64,000 nucleotides of DNA from Parabacteroides sp900760525 (GTDB lineage Bacteria; Bacteroidota; Bacteroidia; Bacteroidales; Tannerellaceae): positions 62,001 through 126,000 of the forward strand of contig NZ_CP187555.1 of assembly GCF_049860805.1 (NCBI RefSeq), written 5' to 3'. The notes beneath the pieces are model-generated. The model had not been told where the DNA came from. It made no database searches and saw only the letters and a program-made list of their open reading frames with translations. How positions within the stretch are numbered: position 1 is the first letter of the stretch; each line of letters starts with the position of its first letter. The translations under genes were made by a program, and so were the position numbers. Of the stretch, positions 21,554 through 30,167 are shown in pieces.

Positions 21554-22489
21554 TCAGGAAAGATCTTTTCGCAAGTAAATCATATCCACTAATTGCTTGC
21601 CATCTTCATACATCGGATGGTCATAATTGTCGGTAAAGAAATTCTTGATACGGTGTGAATATCTGAATCCGTTATGTTCATAGAATGGAACGGTCAGCGG
21701 ACTTTCGCCTGTGCCGACAAACAGGGTGTTGTATTTCCCCGCATAATGTTCGGAGAGGAACCGGATCAATCTTTTGCCATATCCCTGTTTCTGGTATTGC
21801 GGATCGGTTGCAATGTTTTTGAGTTCGATTGTTTTGTTCCCTTCATTCGTGACAACACAAATTGCTCTTAGTATATTTCGGTCGTACAAAGCAAACATTT
21901 CTCCCCGTTCAAGATAGCGGTCTATCATCGATTCCTGTTCATCGGCTAATAGCAGGAGATCGAGAAAACGTTTTTTGCGGAGGATGATTTGCCGGATTTC
22001 AAGGGATTTACCTGAGATCTGCAAAGTCATTTCTTTGAGTGAAAGATGCAGAATCGGGAACGGATTGCCACTTGGATCGGTTTCATCTCTTCCGGTAATA
22101 TCAAATCCTCTGTTCAAGTAGAAAGAAGTAGCTTTTTCGTTTTGTTCGTTGACGTCTACTTTGAAGATATGTTTGCTGTAAATGGCAAATTCGATTAACT
22201 GCTTGCCATATCCTTTCCCCTGTTCTTCCGGATGAACGAAAAGCATTTCGATTAATTCGTCACTTAGCCCCATAAATGCGGCTATCCGGTTTTGCTCATT
22301 CCAGATGGTGTATAATTCGACGGCCGGGATATATTTATCCCGGACTAACGGCTTGAAGAATTGGATATCCTTTTCGGTCAGGAAATGATGTGTGCTACGG
22401 ACGGAGGCCTCCCACACTTCAACCAATTCGTCTTTTAGCTTCTCTGACTCATCAGGACTCATTGCGGACCAATCTATTTTCAATTGCAT
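21554..22489 (-). CDS. tandem GNAT acetyltransferase
   Basis: 311 residues with two GNAT folds in one chain. The first has the acetyl-CoA loop EEQGKGYGKQLIEFA and ends NEKATSFYLNRGF. The second has DPQYQKQGYGKRLIRFL and ends PFYEHNGFRYSHRI. Each keeps the Q/R-x-x-G-x-G/A pattern. Double-GNAT proteins acetylate small amines or antibiotics; the substrate is unknown. The gene shares a short gap with the downstream-oriented YgbA-like gene. Confidence 0.8.
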   Translation of the reverse strand: MQLKIDWSAMSPDESEKLKDELVEVWEASVRSTHHFLTEKDIQFFKPLVRDKYIPAVELYTIWNEQNRIAAFMGLSDELIEMLFVHPEEQGKGYGKQLIEFAIYSKHIFKVDVNEQNEKATSFYLNRGFDITGRDETDPSGNPFPILHLSLKEMTLQISGKSLEIRQIILRKKRFLDLLLLADEQESMIDRYLERGEMFALYDRNILRAICVVTNEGNKTIELKNIATDPQYQKQGYGKRLIRFLSEHYAGKYNTLFVGTGESPLTVPFYEHNGFRYSHRIKNFFTDNYDHPMYEDGKQLVDMIYLRKDLS

Positions 22490-22512
22490 GGATTTCTAAT
22501 AACAATGGATTT

Positions 22513-22833
22513 TTACTTATGGAAAAACTCTTGAACCAAATGCCGGATAGCGGCTACCGGATGATACAACATCATTCTGGGGCCGGCAAAACGCATCACT
22601 TCTTGCATCTTCTTGCGCATATCCGGTTTATAGCAATGAACGGGGCATAACCGGCATGTCGTTTTCCCCTCCCCGAAAGGGCAACGCGAAAGCCTGGCAT
22701 GAGCATATTGCAAAAGCTCTTTGCAATCCGGACATAAGTCCGTATGTCCTTCTTTCCGGCGGCAATAGAGACGGATCATTTGCCCGACGATCTCTTGTTC
22801 TTGACGGATACGGGTTGATAGCATAATCGACAT
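22513..22833 (-). CDS. YgbA-like (nitrous-oxide-stimulated promoter family) cysteine-rich protein
   Basis: 106 residues. Conserved cysteine pattern CPDCKELLQYAH, then RCPFG, then KTTCRLCPVHCYKP suggests a metal site. Ending RFAGPRMMLYHPVAAIRHL is characteristic of the family PF11756, linked to nitric-oxide response in enterobacteria. Start could be Met1 or Met4. Confidence 0.75.
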   Translation of the reverse strand: MSIMLSTRIRQEQEIVGQMIRLYCRRKEGHTDLCPDCKELLQYAHARLSRCPFGEGKTTCRLCPVHCYKPDMRKKMQEVMRFAGPRMMLYHPVAAIRHLVQEFFHK

Positions 22834-22848
22834 GAAGATATTTTGAGG

Positions 22849-22868
22849 AACCCGGCAAATGCCGGGTT
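22849..22868 (-). terminator. terminator after the GH43 gene
   Basis: AACCCGGCA and TGCCGGGTT form a 9-bp stem with a 2-nt loop. It lies just past the GH43 stop and before the YgbA-like start. T-rich sequence follows on the plus strand. Confidence 0.7.
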
Positions 22869-22875
22869 CTAATTT

Positions 22876-24417
22876 TTACTGGTAAGATAAAGAACAATAT
22901 TCGAATACGGCAGGCGCTTTTTCGTCCCCTTCATGATAAAGTCCCGGACGTGCCACCCGGTCCCAACGAATAAGGGAGCGTATGGCTTCTTCCGATAGTC
23001 CGTGGCCCACCTGAACCCATTTTTTACCATCTTTGCTCCAGGCAAATTGATAAGGGAGCCCATCTTTCACCTGCATGCGGAGATGCAATGCAGGGGCGGG
23101 AAGAGGCAGATCGGCCAGTTGTTGTTCCTTCCCTTCGCGGACGAGCTTGATCTGCAACCGGTCGCCGACACAACCGTAAGCGAGATAGTAGCTATTGTCT
23201 CCGTAAAGCGTGATTCCTTTCCAGCTATCATTCCGGTTTGTGATGCCGGCATCCAATGTATAGCCCGAAGATGCCGGACGCAGGCAAAGCGCCTCTCCGG
23301 TCTTGAATTCCGGCTTGGGAGAACCGCTCAGCCGTAGCCTGCCCGCTTCGGTTTTCGCCTGGACATTCGAATACGGATAGTTCCAACTCCACTCCGGACG
23401 CAGGTTCGAACCGGCAAAATTGTCGAAGAAACCGGTTACCGGCTCTTGCACACAATCGGTAAAAGGCATTGGCCCCGCCAGGCGGGCATATTCACCGGTG
23501 ACGAAATAAGGCCAGTTGTCCTCCCCGAACCGTAACTCTTGGAGATGGGGTTGGCGCCCTAAAAAGAAATCGCTACCTTCCGAATAGGCGTGACATAGAT
23601 AAAACATACGTCCGTCAGGCGTCGTCGTCAGCGTGCCATGACCGATAGATTGTATCTCGTCGCTCCCGTGCAGGATCGGATTCCCTTCATACTTCTCGTA
23701 AGGCCCTTCGAGCTTCTTCGAGCGGGCGACGGCTACGGCATAGTCGCTATTGGGGCCGCAACAACCATTAATCGCATAGATCAGATAGTAGTAACCGTTT
23801 CTTTTGAACCAATGTTGCCCTTCCATCCCTCTACGTTCGTCGTCGCGGAGCAGGCTGAACGGCTTATCGGTCAATTTCAACCCGTCTGGAGTCAACTTGC
23901 CGGCAAGGAGTTCGATCGGCCGGTTGTCCAGCCCGTAGGCTTTCCAGCTAATATATAAATCACCCTTGTCTTCGAGGATAAAAGCATCGATCGCTTCTGT
24001 TCCGAATTCGACTACCGGCCCGTGATCTTTGAATTTGCCTGTCGGGGAGTCGGAGGTGGCTACACCGATGTAGGACGTGTTGTTTGACTTCTTCCGCGCG
24101 GTATAATAAACATAAACCTTACCGTTATGATAATACCATTCGGGAGCCCAGAACGACGATTTGGTCCATTCCGGTTGTCGCTCGAATATATGTCCGGTTT
24201 GTATCCAGTTGATCAGGTCCTTGGAGGTGAATACCGGATAGTAGGGAGCCCATTCGGAGGAAGTCCCCGTTGCATAATAAGTATCGTCGATCCGTATGAT
24301 GGACGGATCGGCGACATCCCCGTGAATAACGGGATTTGTGAAATAGGTCTGTCTCTGGGCCATACTTGCGCCGGAATACAGAACGGTGCCTAATAAGGCG
24401 GTGACGAGTCTGTTCAT
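22876..24417 (-). CDS. secreted GH43-family glycoside hydrolase
   Basis: 513 residues from ATG at 24417 (MNRLVTALLGTVLYSGASMAQ signal peptide); the longer ORF to 24507 has a non-signal N-terminus. Five-bladed propeller with catalytic Asp in DVADPSI (D37), the pKa-tuning Asp in AIDAFILED and general-acid Glu in RGMEGQHWF. A C-terminal beta-sandwich of about 200 residues follows, as in beta-xylosidase/arabinofuranosidase GH43 enzymes. Its promoter box ends at the ATG, suggesting a leaderless message. It is divergent from the pseudouridine synthase. Confidence 0.87.
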   Translation of the reverse strand: MNRLVTALLGTVLYSGASMAQRQTYFTNPVIHGDVADPSIIRIDDTYYATGTSSEWAPYYPVFTSKDLINWIQTGHIFERQPEWTKSSFWAPEWYYHNGKVYVYYTARKKSNNTSYIGVATSDSPTGKFKDHGPVVEFGTEAIDAFILEDKGDLYISWKAYGLDNRPIELLAGKLTPDGLKLTDKPFSLLRDDERRGMEGQHWFKRNGYYYLIYAINGCCGPNSDYAVAVARSKKLEGPYEKYEGNPILHGSDEIQSIGHGTLTTTPDGRMFYLCHAYSEGSDFFLGRQPHLQELRFGEDNWPYFVTGEYARLAGPMPFTDCVQEPVTGFFDNFAGSNLRPEWSWNYPYSNVQAKTEAGRLRLSGSPKPEFKTGEALCLRPASSGYTLDAGITNRNDSWKGITLYGDNSYYLAYGCVGDRLQIKLVREGKEQQLADLPLPAPALHLRMQVKDGLPYQFAWSKDGKKWVQVGHGLSEEAIRSLIRWDRVARPGLYHEGDEKAPAVFEYCSLSYQ

Positions 24418-24422
24418 GGTTA

Positions 24423-24454
24423 CAAATCTACTGGATAAAACGGAGCTGTCCAAA
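24423..24454 (-). promoter_or_regulatory. promoter of the GH43 gene
   Basis: On the minus strand TTTG (24454-24451), 20-bp spacer and TAGATTTG (24430-24423). The predicted start is within a base or two of the ATG at 24417, so there is no room for a ribosome-binding site. Confidence 0.65.
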
Positions 24455-24499
24455 AAAAACTTTACTTTTGCCAGATAAACATTTTGATTCGGAAAAAAT

Positions 24500-26125
24500 A
24501 TGGACAAACTTCACTATTTTGCAGATTCGACTTCTCTTCTCTCTTTGCCCGAAAAGTTTACCTATCCGTTCTATTATACCCCGCATCCCCTTTGTGTGGC
24601 GGCGGCGGAAGAGGTCGGGCGCTATTTGGCGGCAAACGAAGAATGGCAGGAGGAATTGCGGAAAGGGAAGATGTTCGGCGTTTTGGTTGTCCGCACAGGT
24701 GAGGGGAAGATCGGCTATTTGGCAGCCTTTTCCGGCATCCTGGCTGGGAGGAACCAACACGCCTATTTCGTGCCACCGGTCTATGACGTGCAGGAGCCGG
24801 ACGGCTTTTTCAGGATCGAAGAGGAGCAGATATCGGGGATCAACAGGCGGATCGAGAAGTTGCAGGAAGAGGAGCGATATAAGGATTGCAAGCGGCGGTT
24901 GGCTGACGAGACGATCCTTGCCGGGCAGGTCTTGGACGAGATGCGCCACCGGATGAAAGCGGCTAAAGAGGAACGTGACAAGCGGCGTTTATCCGCCACG
25001 TGGACCGACCCGGAGCAACTGATCCGCGAAAGCCAGTTCCAGAAAGCGGAACTAAAACGGCAGAAACAATATTGGGAAAACCATCTTGCCACCCTGCAAG
25101 CGGAGGTAGAGGTGTACGAGACGGAAATCGAACGCCTCAGAACGGAACGCAAGACCCGCTCGGCCGCCCTCCAGCAATGGCTTTTCAAACAATTCCGGAT
25201 GCTGAACGCCCGTGGCGAGGAACGGAATTTGTGCGACCTGTTTAAGGACACCGTCCAGAAAACCCCGCCGGCAGGAGCAGGCGAGTGTGCGGCTCCCAAG
25301 CTCTTGCAATATGCCTACCGGAATGGCTGGCAACCTCTTGCCATGGCTGAATTCTGGTGGGGAGATTCTCCGAAAAACGAGATCCGCCGTCATGGGTATT
25401 ATTATCCGGCCTGCAAAGGAAAATGCGGGCCGATCCTGAAACATATGTTGCAAGGCCTCGACGTCGAGGAAAACCCGTTGGAGACGGATGTGCACCGGGA
25501 TGCGGAGTTGGAAATCGTGTATGAAGACGAATGGTTGTTGGTGGTGAATAAACCGGCCGGGATGCTCTCGGTTCCCGGAAAGTCGGATGTCGACTCCGTC
25601 TATCATCGGATGCGGCGGATGTATCCCGAAGCAACCGGCCCGATGATCGTGCACCGCTTGGACATGGCGACCTCCGGCCTGATGCTTATCGCCAAGACGA
25701 AGGAGGTGCATCAGAACTTGCAGGCACAATTCAAGGACCGGAAGGTGTGCAAACGGTATGTCGCCTGGTTGGACGGTATTGTGGAGGAAAAAGAAGGCCA
25801 TATCGAACTCCCCCTTCGTCCGGACCCGGAAGACTGGCCGCGCCAGGTGGTCGATGCGGAACATGGGAAACCAGCCGTGACGGACTATCGTGTGTTGCGA
25901 TATGATTTGGGCCGGACTCTCGTCTGCTTTATACCACGGGAAGGGCGTACACATCAATTACGTGTCCATTCGGCACATCCGCTCGGCCTGAACGCCCCGA
26001 TAGTAGGGGATGAATTATATGGCAAGAAAGCGGACCGCCTGTATCTGCATGCCGAATACCTGAGCTTTCGGCATCCCGTTTCCGGCACGTATATGGAAGT
26101 GGAAAAGGAATCCGGCTTCGAATAG
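24500..26125 (+). CDS. RluA-family pseudouridine synthase with long N-terminal extension
   Basis: 541 residues; classic RluA proteins are about 220-330. The C-terminal ~220 residues carry the catalytic motif HRLDMATSGLML (Asp) plus GRTHQLRVH. The first ~330 residues are unusual: a domain with HPLCVAAAEEVGRYL, then a charged coiled coil (about 105-240), then FWWGDSPKNEIRRHGYYYPACKGKCGPIL near 290-315 with a Cys pair. Target RNA is unknown. A TACTTTTG box at 24463-24470 precedes the start. Confidence 0.83.
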   Translation: MDKLHYFADSTSLLSLPEKFTYPFYYTPHPLCVAAAEEVGRYLAANEEWQEELRKGKMFGVLVVRTGEGKIGYLAAFSGILAGRNQHAYFVPPVYDVQEPDGFFRIEEEQISGINRRIEKLQEEERYKDCKRRLADETILAGQVLDEMRHRMKAAKEERDKRRLSATWTDPEQLIRESQFQKAELKRQKQYWENHLATLQAEVEVYETEIERLRTERKTRSAALQQWLFKQFRMLNARGEERNLCDLFKDTVQKTPPAGAGECAAPKLLQYAYRNGWQPLAMAEFWWGDSPKNEIRRHGYYYPACKGKCGPILKHMLQGLDVEENPLETDVHRDAELEIVYEDEWLLVVNKPAGMLSVPGKSDVDSVYHRMRRMYPEATGPMIVHRLDMATSGLMLIAKTKEVHQNLQAQFKDRKVCKRYVAWLDGIVEEKEGHIELPLRPDPEDWPRQVVDAEHGKPAVTDYRVLRYDLGRTLVCFIPREGRTHQLRVHSAHPLGLNAPIVGDELYGKKADRLYLHAEYLSFRHPVSGTYMEVEKESGFE

Positions 26126-26143
26126 TTTTTGGGGAATCCTCCG

Positions 26144-26977
26144 TTATTCGATATAGATCATTTTCTTCGTCATCCCTCCGTCGATCGTTATGTTCTCGCC
26201 GTTGATAAAGTCGTTTTCCTCCTGGCAGATGAACAGGCACATGCGGGCGATGTCTTCCGGGCGGCCTACTCGTCCCGACGGATGTTGGGCGTGGTCATCC
26301 GGACGAAGTTGTTCGTAGTCGTGCGTTTCGATCCAGCCCGGCGAGATCGAATTGACCGTGATATGCCATTGGGCAAGCGAGAGGGCAAGAGCATGCGTTA
26401 GCGAATAGATGCCGCCTTTGGATGCCGCATACCCTTCGCTTCCGGGCTCACTCATCAGGTAGCGGGTGGAACAGATGTTGACAATCCGGCCGAACGGATT
26501 GGGTGTCTCCTGCGACTGGCGGTGAATGGCTAACCTGCGGGAAGTGATGAAAACCGGACGTAGGTTCACGGACAATATCCGGTCGAAGTCTTCCACGTTA
26601 GTTTCCGTGATCGGGGAGAAACGGCTGATTCCCGCATTGTTGACCACGATGTCGATATCGCCCCATTCCTCGAAAATCTGTTGCATACATTTCTCAAGTG
26701 CTTCCTGCTCGCTTACGTCCAGATGAAAGAAAGAGGTTCCGGTCTGCAACGCCGTCTCTTTTCCCGCCGCCTCGTTCCGGTCGCAAAACGCCACGCGGTG
26801 TCCGGCGGACCGGAAGGCCCTTACAATCGCTTTGCCAATCCCCCCGGCACCTCCTGTCACAAAGACCCTTCTGGTTTTATGGCGGACGGCCGCTTTTTTG
26901 CCATTGCCCGCTTTTGTTCCGGAAGACTTGCGGGATTTATAATCTTCATATTTCTTTTCCAGGTAGTTGTCTGCCAT
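26144..26977 (-). CDS. short-chain dehydrogenase/reductase
   Basis: 277 residues from ATG at 26977 (MADNYLEKKYEDY); upstream ATG at 27016 is less likely. Residues 1-40 are a basic tail (KSSGTKAGNGKKAAVRHKT) before the Rossmann motif VTGGAGGIG. NNAG, the YAASK catalytic Tyr-Lys and the C-terminal NGENITIDGGMTKK are present; the Ser position is occupied in NICSTRYL. Substrate is unknown. A minus-strand TACTTTTG box is at 27004-27011. The stop lies 18 bp from the convergent pseudouridine synthase stop. Confidence 0.85.
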   Translation of the reverse strand: MADNYLEKKYEDYKSRKSSGTKAGNGKKAAVRHKTRRVFVTGGAGGIGKAIVRAFRSAGHRVAFCDRNEAAGKETALQTGTSFFHLDVSEQEALEKCMQQIFEEWGDIDIVVNNAGISRFSPITETNVEDFDRILSVNLRPVFITSRRLAIHRQSQETPNPFGRIVNICSTRYLMSEPGSEGYAASKGGIYSLTHALALSLAQWHITVNSISPGWIETHDYEQLRPDDHAQHPSGRVGRPEDIARMCLFICQEENDFINGENITIDGGMTKKMIYIE

Positions 26978-27048
26978 GACTTGTCGCTTTTTTAATAGGA
27001 AGACAAAAGTAATCATAATTCAGGGCAATCGAACCAAAAATTGACAAT

Positions 27049-27079
27049 AATAATGTGCCAATAGGATAATGTGTCAATA
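27049..27079 (+). repeat. 31-bp dispersed repeat, copy 1
   Basis: AATAATGTG-YCAAT-WGGATAATG-TGYCAATA; a second copy lies at 29176-29206 in the same orientation with three base differences. Confidence 0.75.
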
Positions 27080-27200
27080 TGCCAATGGAAGGTTCACGTT
27101 TTTCTTCAAAACGAATCTTATTGTCATCTGTTACTTATTGTACGTTACCGGTAAACGATATGCGGCCGGAATCGGTTTATATATATAAAGATCAATCGTT

Positions 27201-28052
27201 ATGAAAATAGCAATTACCGGAGCAAGCGGATATATCGGCGGCCATCTCACCCGTTTTTTCGAAGAGAAGGGGGACGAGGTTGTCCCTTTGGGAAGAGATT
27301 TGTTTAAGGAGCAAAACTTTGATGCGCTTTGCCGGAGCGTGGAAGGGGCTCATGTGGTGGTGAATCTTGCCGGTGCTCCGATCAACAAACGGTGGACCGA
27401 AGCATATAAACGGGAGCTATATGAAAGCCGTGTTCCGGTCACCCGCCGGCTGGTGGAGGCTATTGGCCAAATGACCGTCTTGCCCGAATTGTTTATATCC
27501 GCCTCTGCCGTGGGCTATTATCCGGCATCGGGCGAGTATGACGAGCATACTGAAAAGCGAGGTGATGACTTTCTGGCCCGTCTGTGTGCCGCCTGGGAAG
27601 GGGAGGCGCGCCGGTGTCCGCCGGGAACGCGCCTCGTCCTGACCCGCTTCGGAATCGTCCTTTCAAAAGATGGCGGGGCTTTGAAGCAGATGCTTCGTTT
27701 GCAACATCTTTCGCAGACGGGAGCGGTGATCGGTAGCGGCAGGCAACGTTTCCCGTGGATCAGTGCGTATGATTTGTGCCGCTCTTTTGAGTTCATCATA
27801 AGGAAGAGACAATTGCGGGATGCGGTCAACCTGGTTTCTCCCCAGAGCATCACTCAAAAACAACTGGCTCATGTGCTTGCAAAAGCTGACGGAATCCGCT
27901 GGACTATTCGTTTGCCCAAATTCTTTTTCCGGTTGATGTTTGGCGAAGGAGCCTCGTTTCTGACAAAGGGGCAGAATGTCCGTCCCGCTAAACTCTTGGA
28001 GTCCGGCTTTACATACGTATATCCGACGATCGAGAAACTGATGGGGGTATAG
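27201..28052 (+). CDS. TIGR01777-type NAD-dependent epimerase/dehydratase
   Basis: 283 residues. Rossmann motif ITGASGYIGGHL at the N-terminus, then VNLAGAPIN and SASAVGYYP (Ser-Tyr region), typical of the extended SDRs formerly called YfcH/SulA-like. The C-terminal DUF1731-like tail (FGEGASFLTKGQNVRPAKLLESGF) is complete. Function is unassigned in the family. Its 3' end touches a decayed gene on the opposite strand. Confidence 0.82.
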   Translation: MKIAITGASGYIGGHLTRFFEEKGDEVVPLGRDLFKEQNFDALCRSVEGAHVVVNLAGAPINKRWTEAYKRELYESRVPVTRRLVEAIGQMTVLPELFISASAVGYYPASGEYDEHTEKRGDDFLARLCAAWEGEARRCPPGTRLVLTRFGIVLSKDGGALKQMLRLQHLSQTGAVIGSGRQRFPWISAYDLCRSFEFIIRKRQLRDAVNLVSPQSITQKQLAHVLAKADGIRWTIRLPKFFFRLMFGEGASFLTKGQNVRPAKLLESGFTYVYPTIEKLMGV

Positions 28053-28055
28053 AAG

Positions 28056-28494
28056 AGATCGGCAACCTGCCCGAAGCTGCCAGAAAGCCACGGCCGTCGC
28101 GGTTGCCACATTGAGTGAGTCGACACCGTGCGACATAGGGATGCGGACTACATAGTCGGCTTCGGCAATCGTTTCCGGCGGAAGTCCGTCCCCTTCGGTC
28201 CCCAGTACGATAGCCAATCCGGGTTCGGTTGCCAGGACAGGATTATCGATGGAAACAGAGTTGTCCGTGAGCGCCATGGCAGCCGTACGGAAGCCCAGTT
28301 TGCCCAAGTCGCTGAGAGGACCGTCAATTACGACGATGCGTCGTGCCTCCCAGAGCCCTTGTGATAACCTTTGGACTCTCTACGATAAAAATACCCTTGC
28401 CGGACTCGATCCGATTGCTCAACTGAGCTTCGGTAAGGGTACAGAACATTTCGACTCCGGGATGAGATAAAGAGGATATTTCGATAACAGGCAT
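28056..28494 (-). pseudogene. SpoU/TrmH-type RNA 2'-O-methyltransferase, internally deleted
   Basis: The start (ATG at 28494) reads MPVIEISSLSHPGVEMF then LSNRIESGKGIFIVESPKVITRAL, a normal N-terminus. After a stop near 28359 the sequence jumps to the C-terminal SPOUT region: GPLSDLGKLGFRTAAMAL, then LGTEGDGLP and IPMSHGVDSLNVATATAVAF, the SAM-binding knot motifs. By comparison with the usual ~250-residue family about 110 residues are missing. The deleted protein cannot fold normally. Confidence 0.8.
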
Positions 28495-28506
28495 TTGACA
28501 AGTCTT

Positions 28507-28735
28507 TTAATAAATAGCAACTTTGATGATACCGTCCGGTTTGTTCTCAAAAACACGATAGGCCTCCCCAATCAATTTCTTCCCATACATGTCCGACTGT
28601 TGTTCCGGGTACTGCGCGCGGTACACTTCCGTGCTTGATGTGCAGGTCACTGGTGCAGATGCTATTCAAGGTCACACGCACGATCGCATCCCGTGCATCC
28701 GTAATTTTCGGTTTCGTTTTTTCTTTTAAACCAAA
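28507..28735 (-). pseudogene. zinc-dependent alcohol dehydrogenase, internally deleted
   Basis: Minus-strand reading gives an N-terminal piece (KPKITDARDAIVRVTLNSIC then TSDLHIKHGSVPRAVPGTTVGH) joined without its middle to the C-terminal piece MYGKKLIGEAYRVFENKPDG then IIKVAIY and a stop at 28507. The pieces are in different frames. The intact enzyme is about 350-400 residues, so roughly 800-900 bp are gone. No start codon remains in frame. Confidence 0.75.
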
Positions 28736-29175
28736 TCATCCATCATCAAGTTTTTGAAGAACAGGATTAAGAAAGTCATATCTGAGTTCACCCGATATTT
28801 CATGTAGCAAGATCCCTTCTGATTATCAAAATTGAAGAAAAGAGTGCATATCCTTTTTGTAATAAGCGTCCATCTTTTTACCTCAAAGCATCCACTCTCG
28901 ATTCGTCGGCTGCAGAACCGGATAGCCTAAAGTTGGCAAGAAGTGAAACCGTCTTTTTGAAATGTTAAATCATACAAGAACCTCCCCTAAAAGGTAAATG
29001 TGTATATTTGTTTGTTATCCAGTGTTTTATATTATTGCAAGTTTCTTAAAAAATATTACCCGCAGGGGTAATTTGAAATAGATGGGGTAGAAAACCAATT
29101 TTTATGCGCTACTGTTTCGATTTGGACCAACGGGTATTTCGGGAAACTGTACAAGAAGCCGGGGATGGCAATGAA

Positions 29176-29206
29176 AATAATGTGTCAATTGGATAATGTG
29201 CCAATA
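29176..29206 (+). repeat. 31-bp dispersed repeat, copy 2
   Basis: Matches 27049-27079 apart from three bases. The two copies bracket the epimerase and both internally deleted pseudogenes. Confidence 0.75.
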
Positions 29207-29396
29207 GAAGAAATGCGAACGCCATAAATCATCATCGTTTTTCCATCAAGGGAGTTTGTATGTTACTGCCTGATTTGTTGCAAATATATTTCATTTACTG
29301 TCGTTTTGGTTTGTTTTGGATCATTTTACTAACATACATATTCGTGTTTTTATGCTTTTTAGCCTAAAGACTGCTTGTTCTTGCGCCTTTTTCTTC

Positions 29397-29505
29397 AAAT
29401 CATCTAAATGATTTTTCAAATGATCTGAATGCTTTAGGAAAAACATTTGGATGTTTTAGGTAAACCATCCTGATGAATCCGGAAAATCATTTAGATGATT
29501 TTGCC
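29397..29505 (+). repeat. five diverged 21-23 bp palindromic tandem units
   Basis: Units start at 29397, 29418, 29439, 29461 and 29483. Each has a partly palindromic centre of the type CATCTnnATG followed by TTT and a purine-rich joint. The first and last units are mirror images of each other (AATCATCTAAATGATTTT and AAAATCATTTAGATGATT), so the whole array can also form one large stem. Confidence 0.75.
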
Positions 29506-30167
29506 AGGCGAACTGAAACAAAAGAAAAAGGAATCGTGAGAAGGCTACCGAAAGCACTTAAATACTATTTTAACCCTTCACAAGGCTTATAGCGAAGATT
29601 TTTTCTAATTGACGCTTTGACAGAAATCCGCACTTTTGGCCGACACTCCTGTTCATTCTTCTGCACTATTCCGGTTTCCCGGCGATAGAAAATAAACTTT
29701 CCATTGATCCGAAAAACAAAATGACAATCACAAACTCTATTTCCTTGTCCTATTTGCATTCATCTGCCATGACGGACGCATACGGACGAATCTGAGGATG
29801 GCAAATCTGACATTTTAACAAATTGTCTTTTTGGATATATACAACACTGAATGGTTGGAAAAAATAGGGCCTGTTTCCATTAAATATCGGGTGATACCAT
29901 ATCTGGTTCAATGCCTTTACGCACATTGCGCTAATTGGCACGAACCAACGCATTGTAAAAATACCAAGAATGTTCAGCAAATAAATCATTATTCACATCA
30001 AAGCCGATACTTCTATGATGTAGTGTATTAAACTGGTTGATTGTTAGCGTATTATCGGTTGATAGATAGGCGCTTCTAAAATGCTTCTATTAGGATAAAA
30101 ACAGGACTTGAAATTTTGTATTATGCTGGAAAATCATTATGTTTGTAATGCATAATGAATAAGGCGT

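Larger units (their letters stand above)
28736..30167. other. 1.4-kb stretch with no supported gene
   Basis: No ORF here resembles a known protein. Two minus-strand ORFs of 64 and 79 codons (29565-29759 and 29750-29989) have no motif I recognise. The stretch holds a small perfect hairpin ATTACCC-GCAG-GGGTAAT near 29055, the second copy of a 31-bp repeat at 29176 and a palindromic tandem repeat at 29397. It may be the residue of deleted genes. Confidence 0.5.

Noticed and set aside
27663..28307. 214-codon minus-strand ORF read as one intact protein
   Set aside because: Only its first part is the SpoU C-terminus; the rest is antisense of the epimerase. It is described as a pseudogene instead.
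29397..29505. Possible CRISPR array
   Set aside because: Units are adjacent with no spacers, diverged and palindromic, and no cas gene is in the window.
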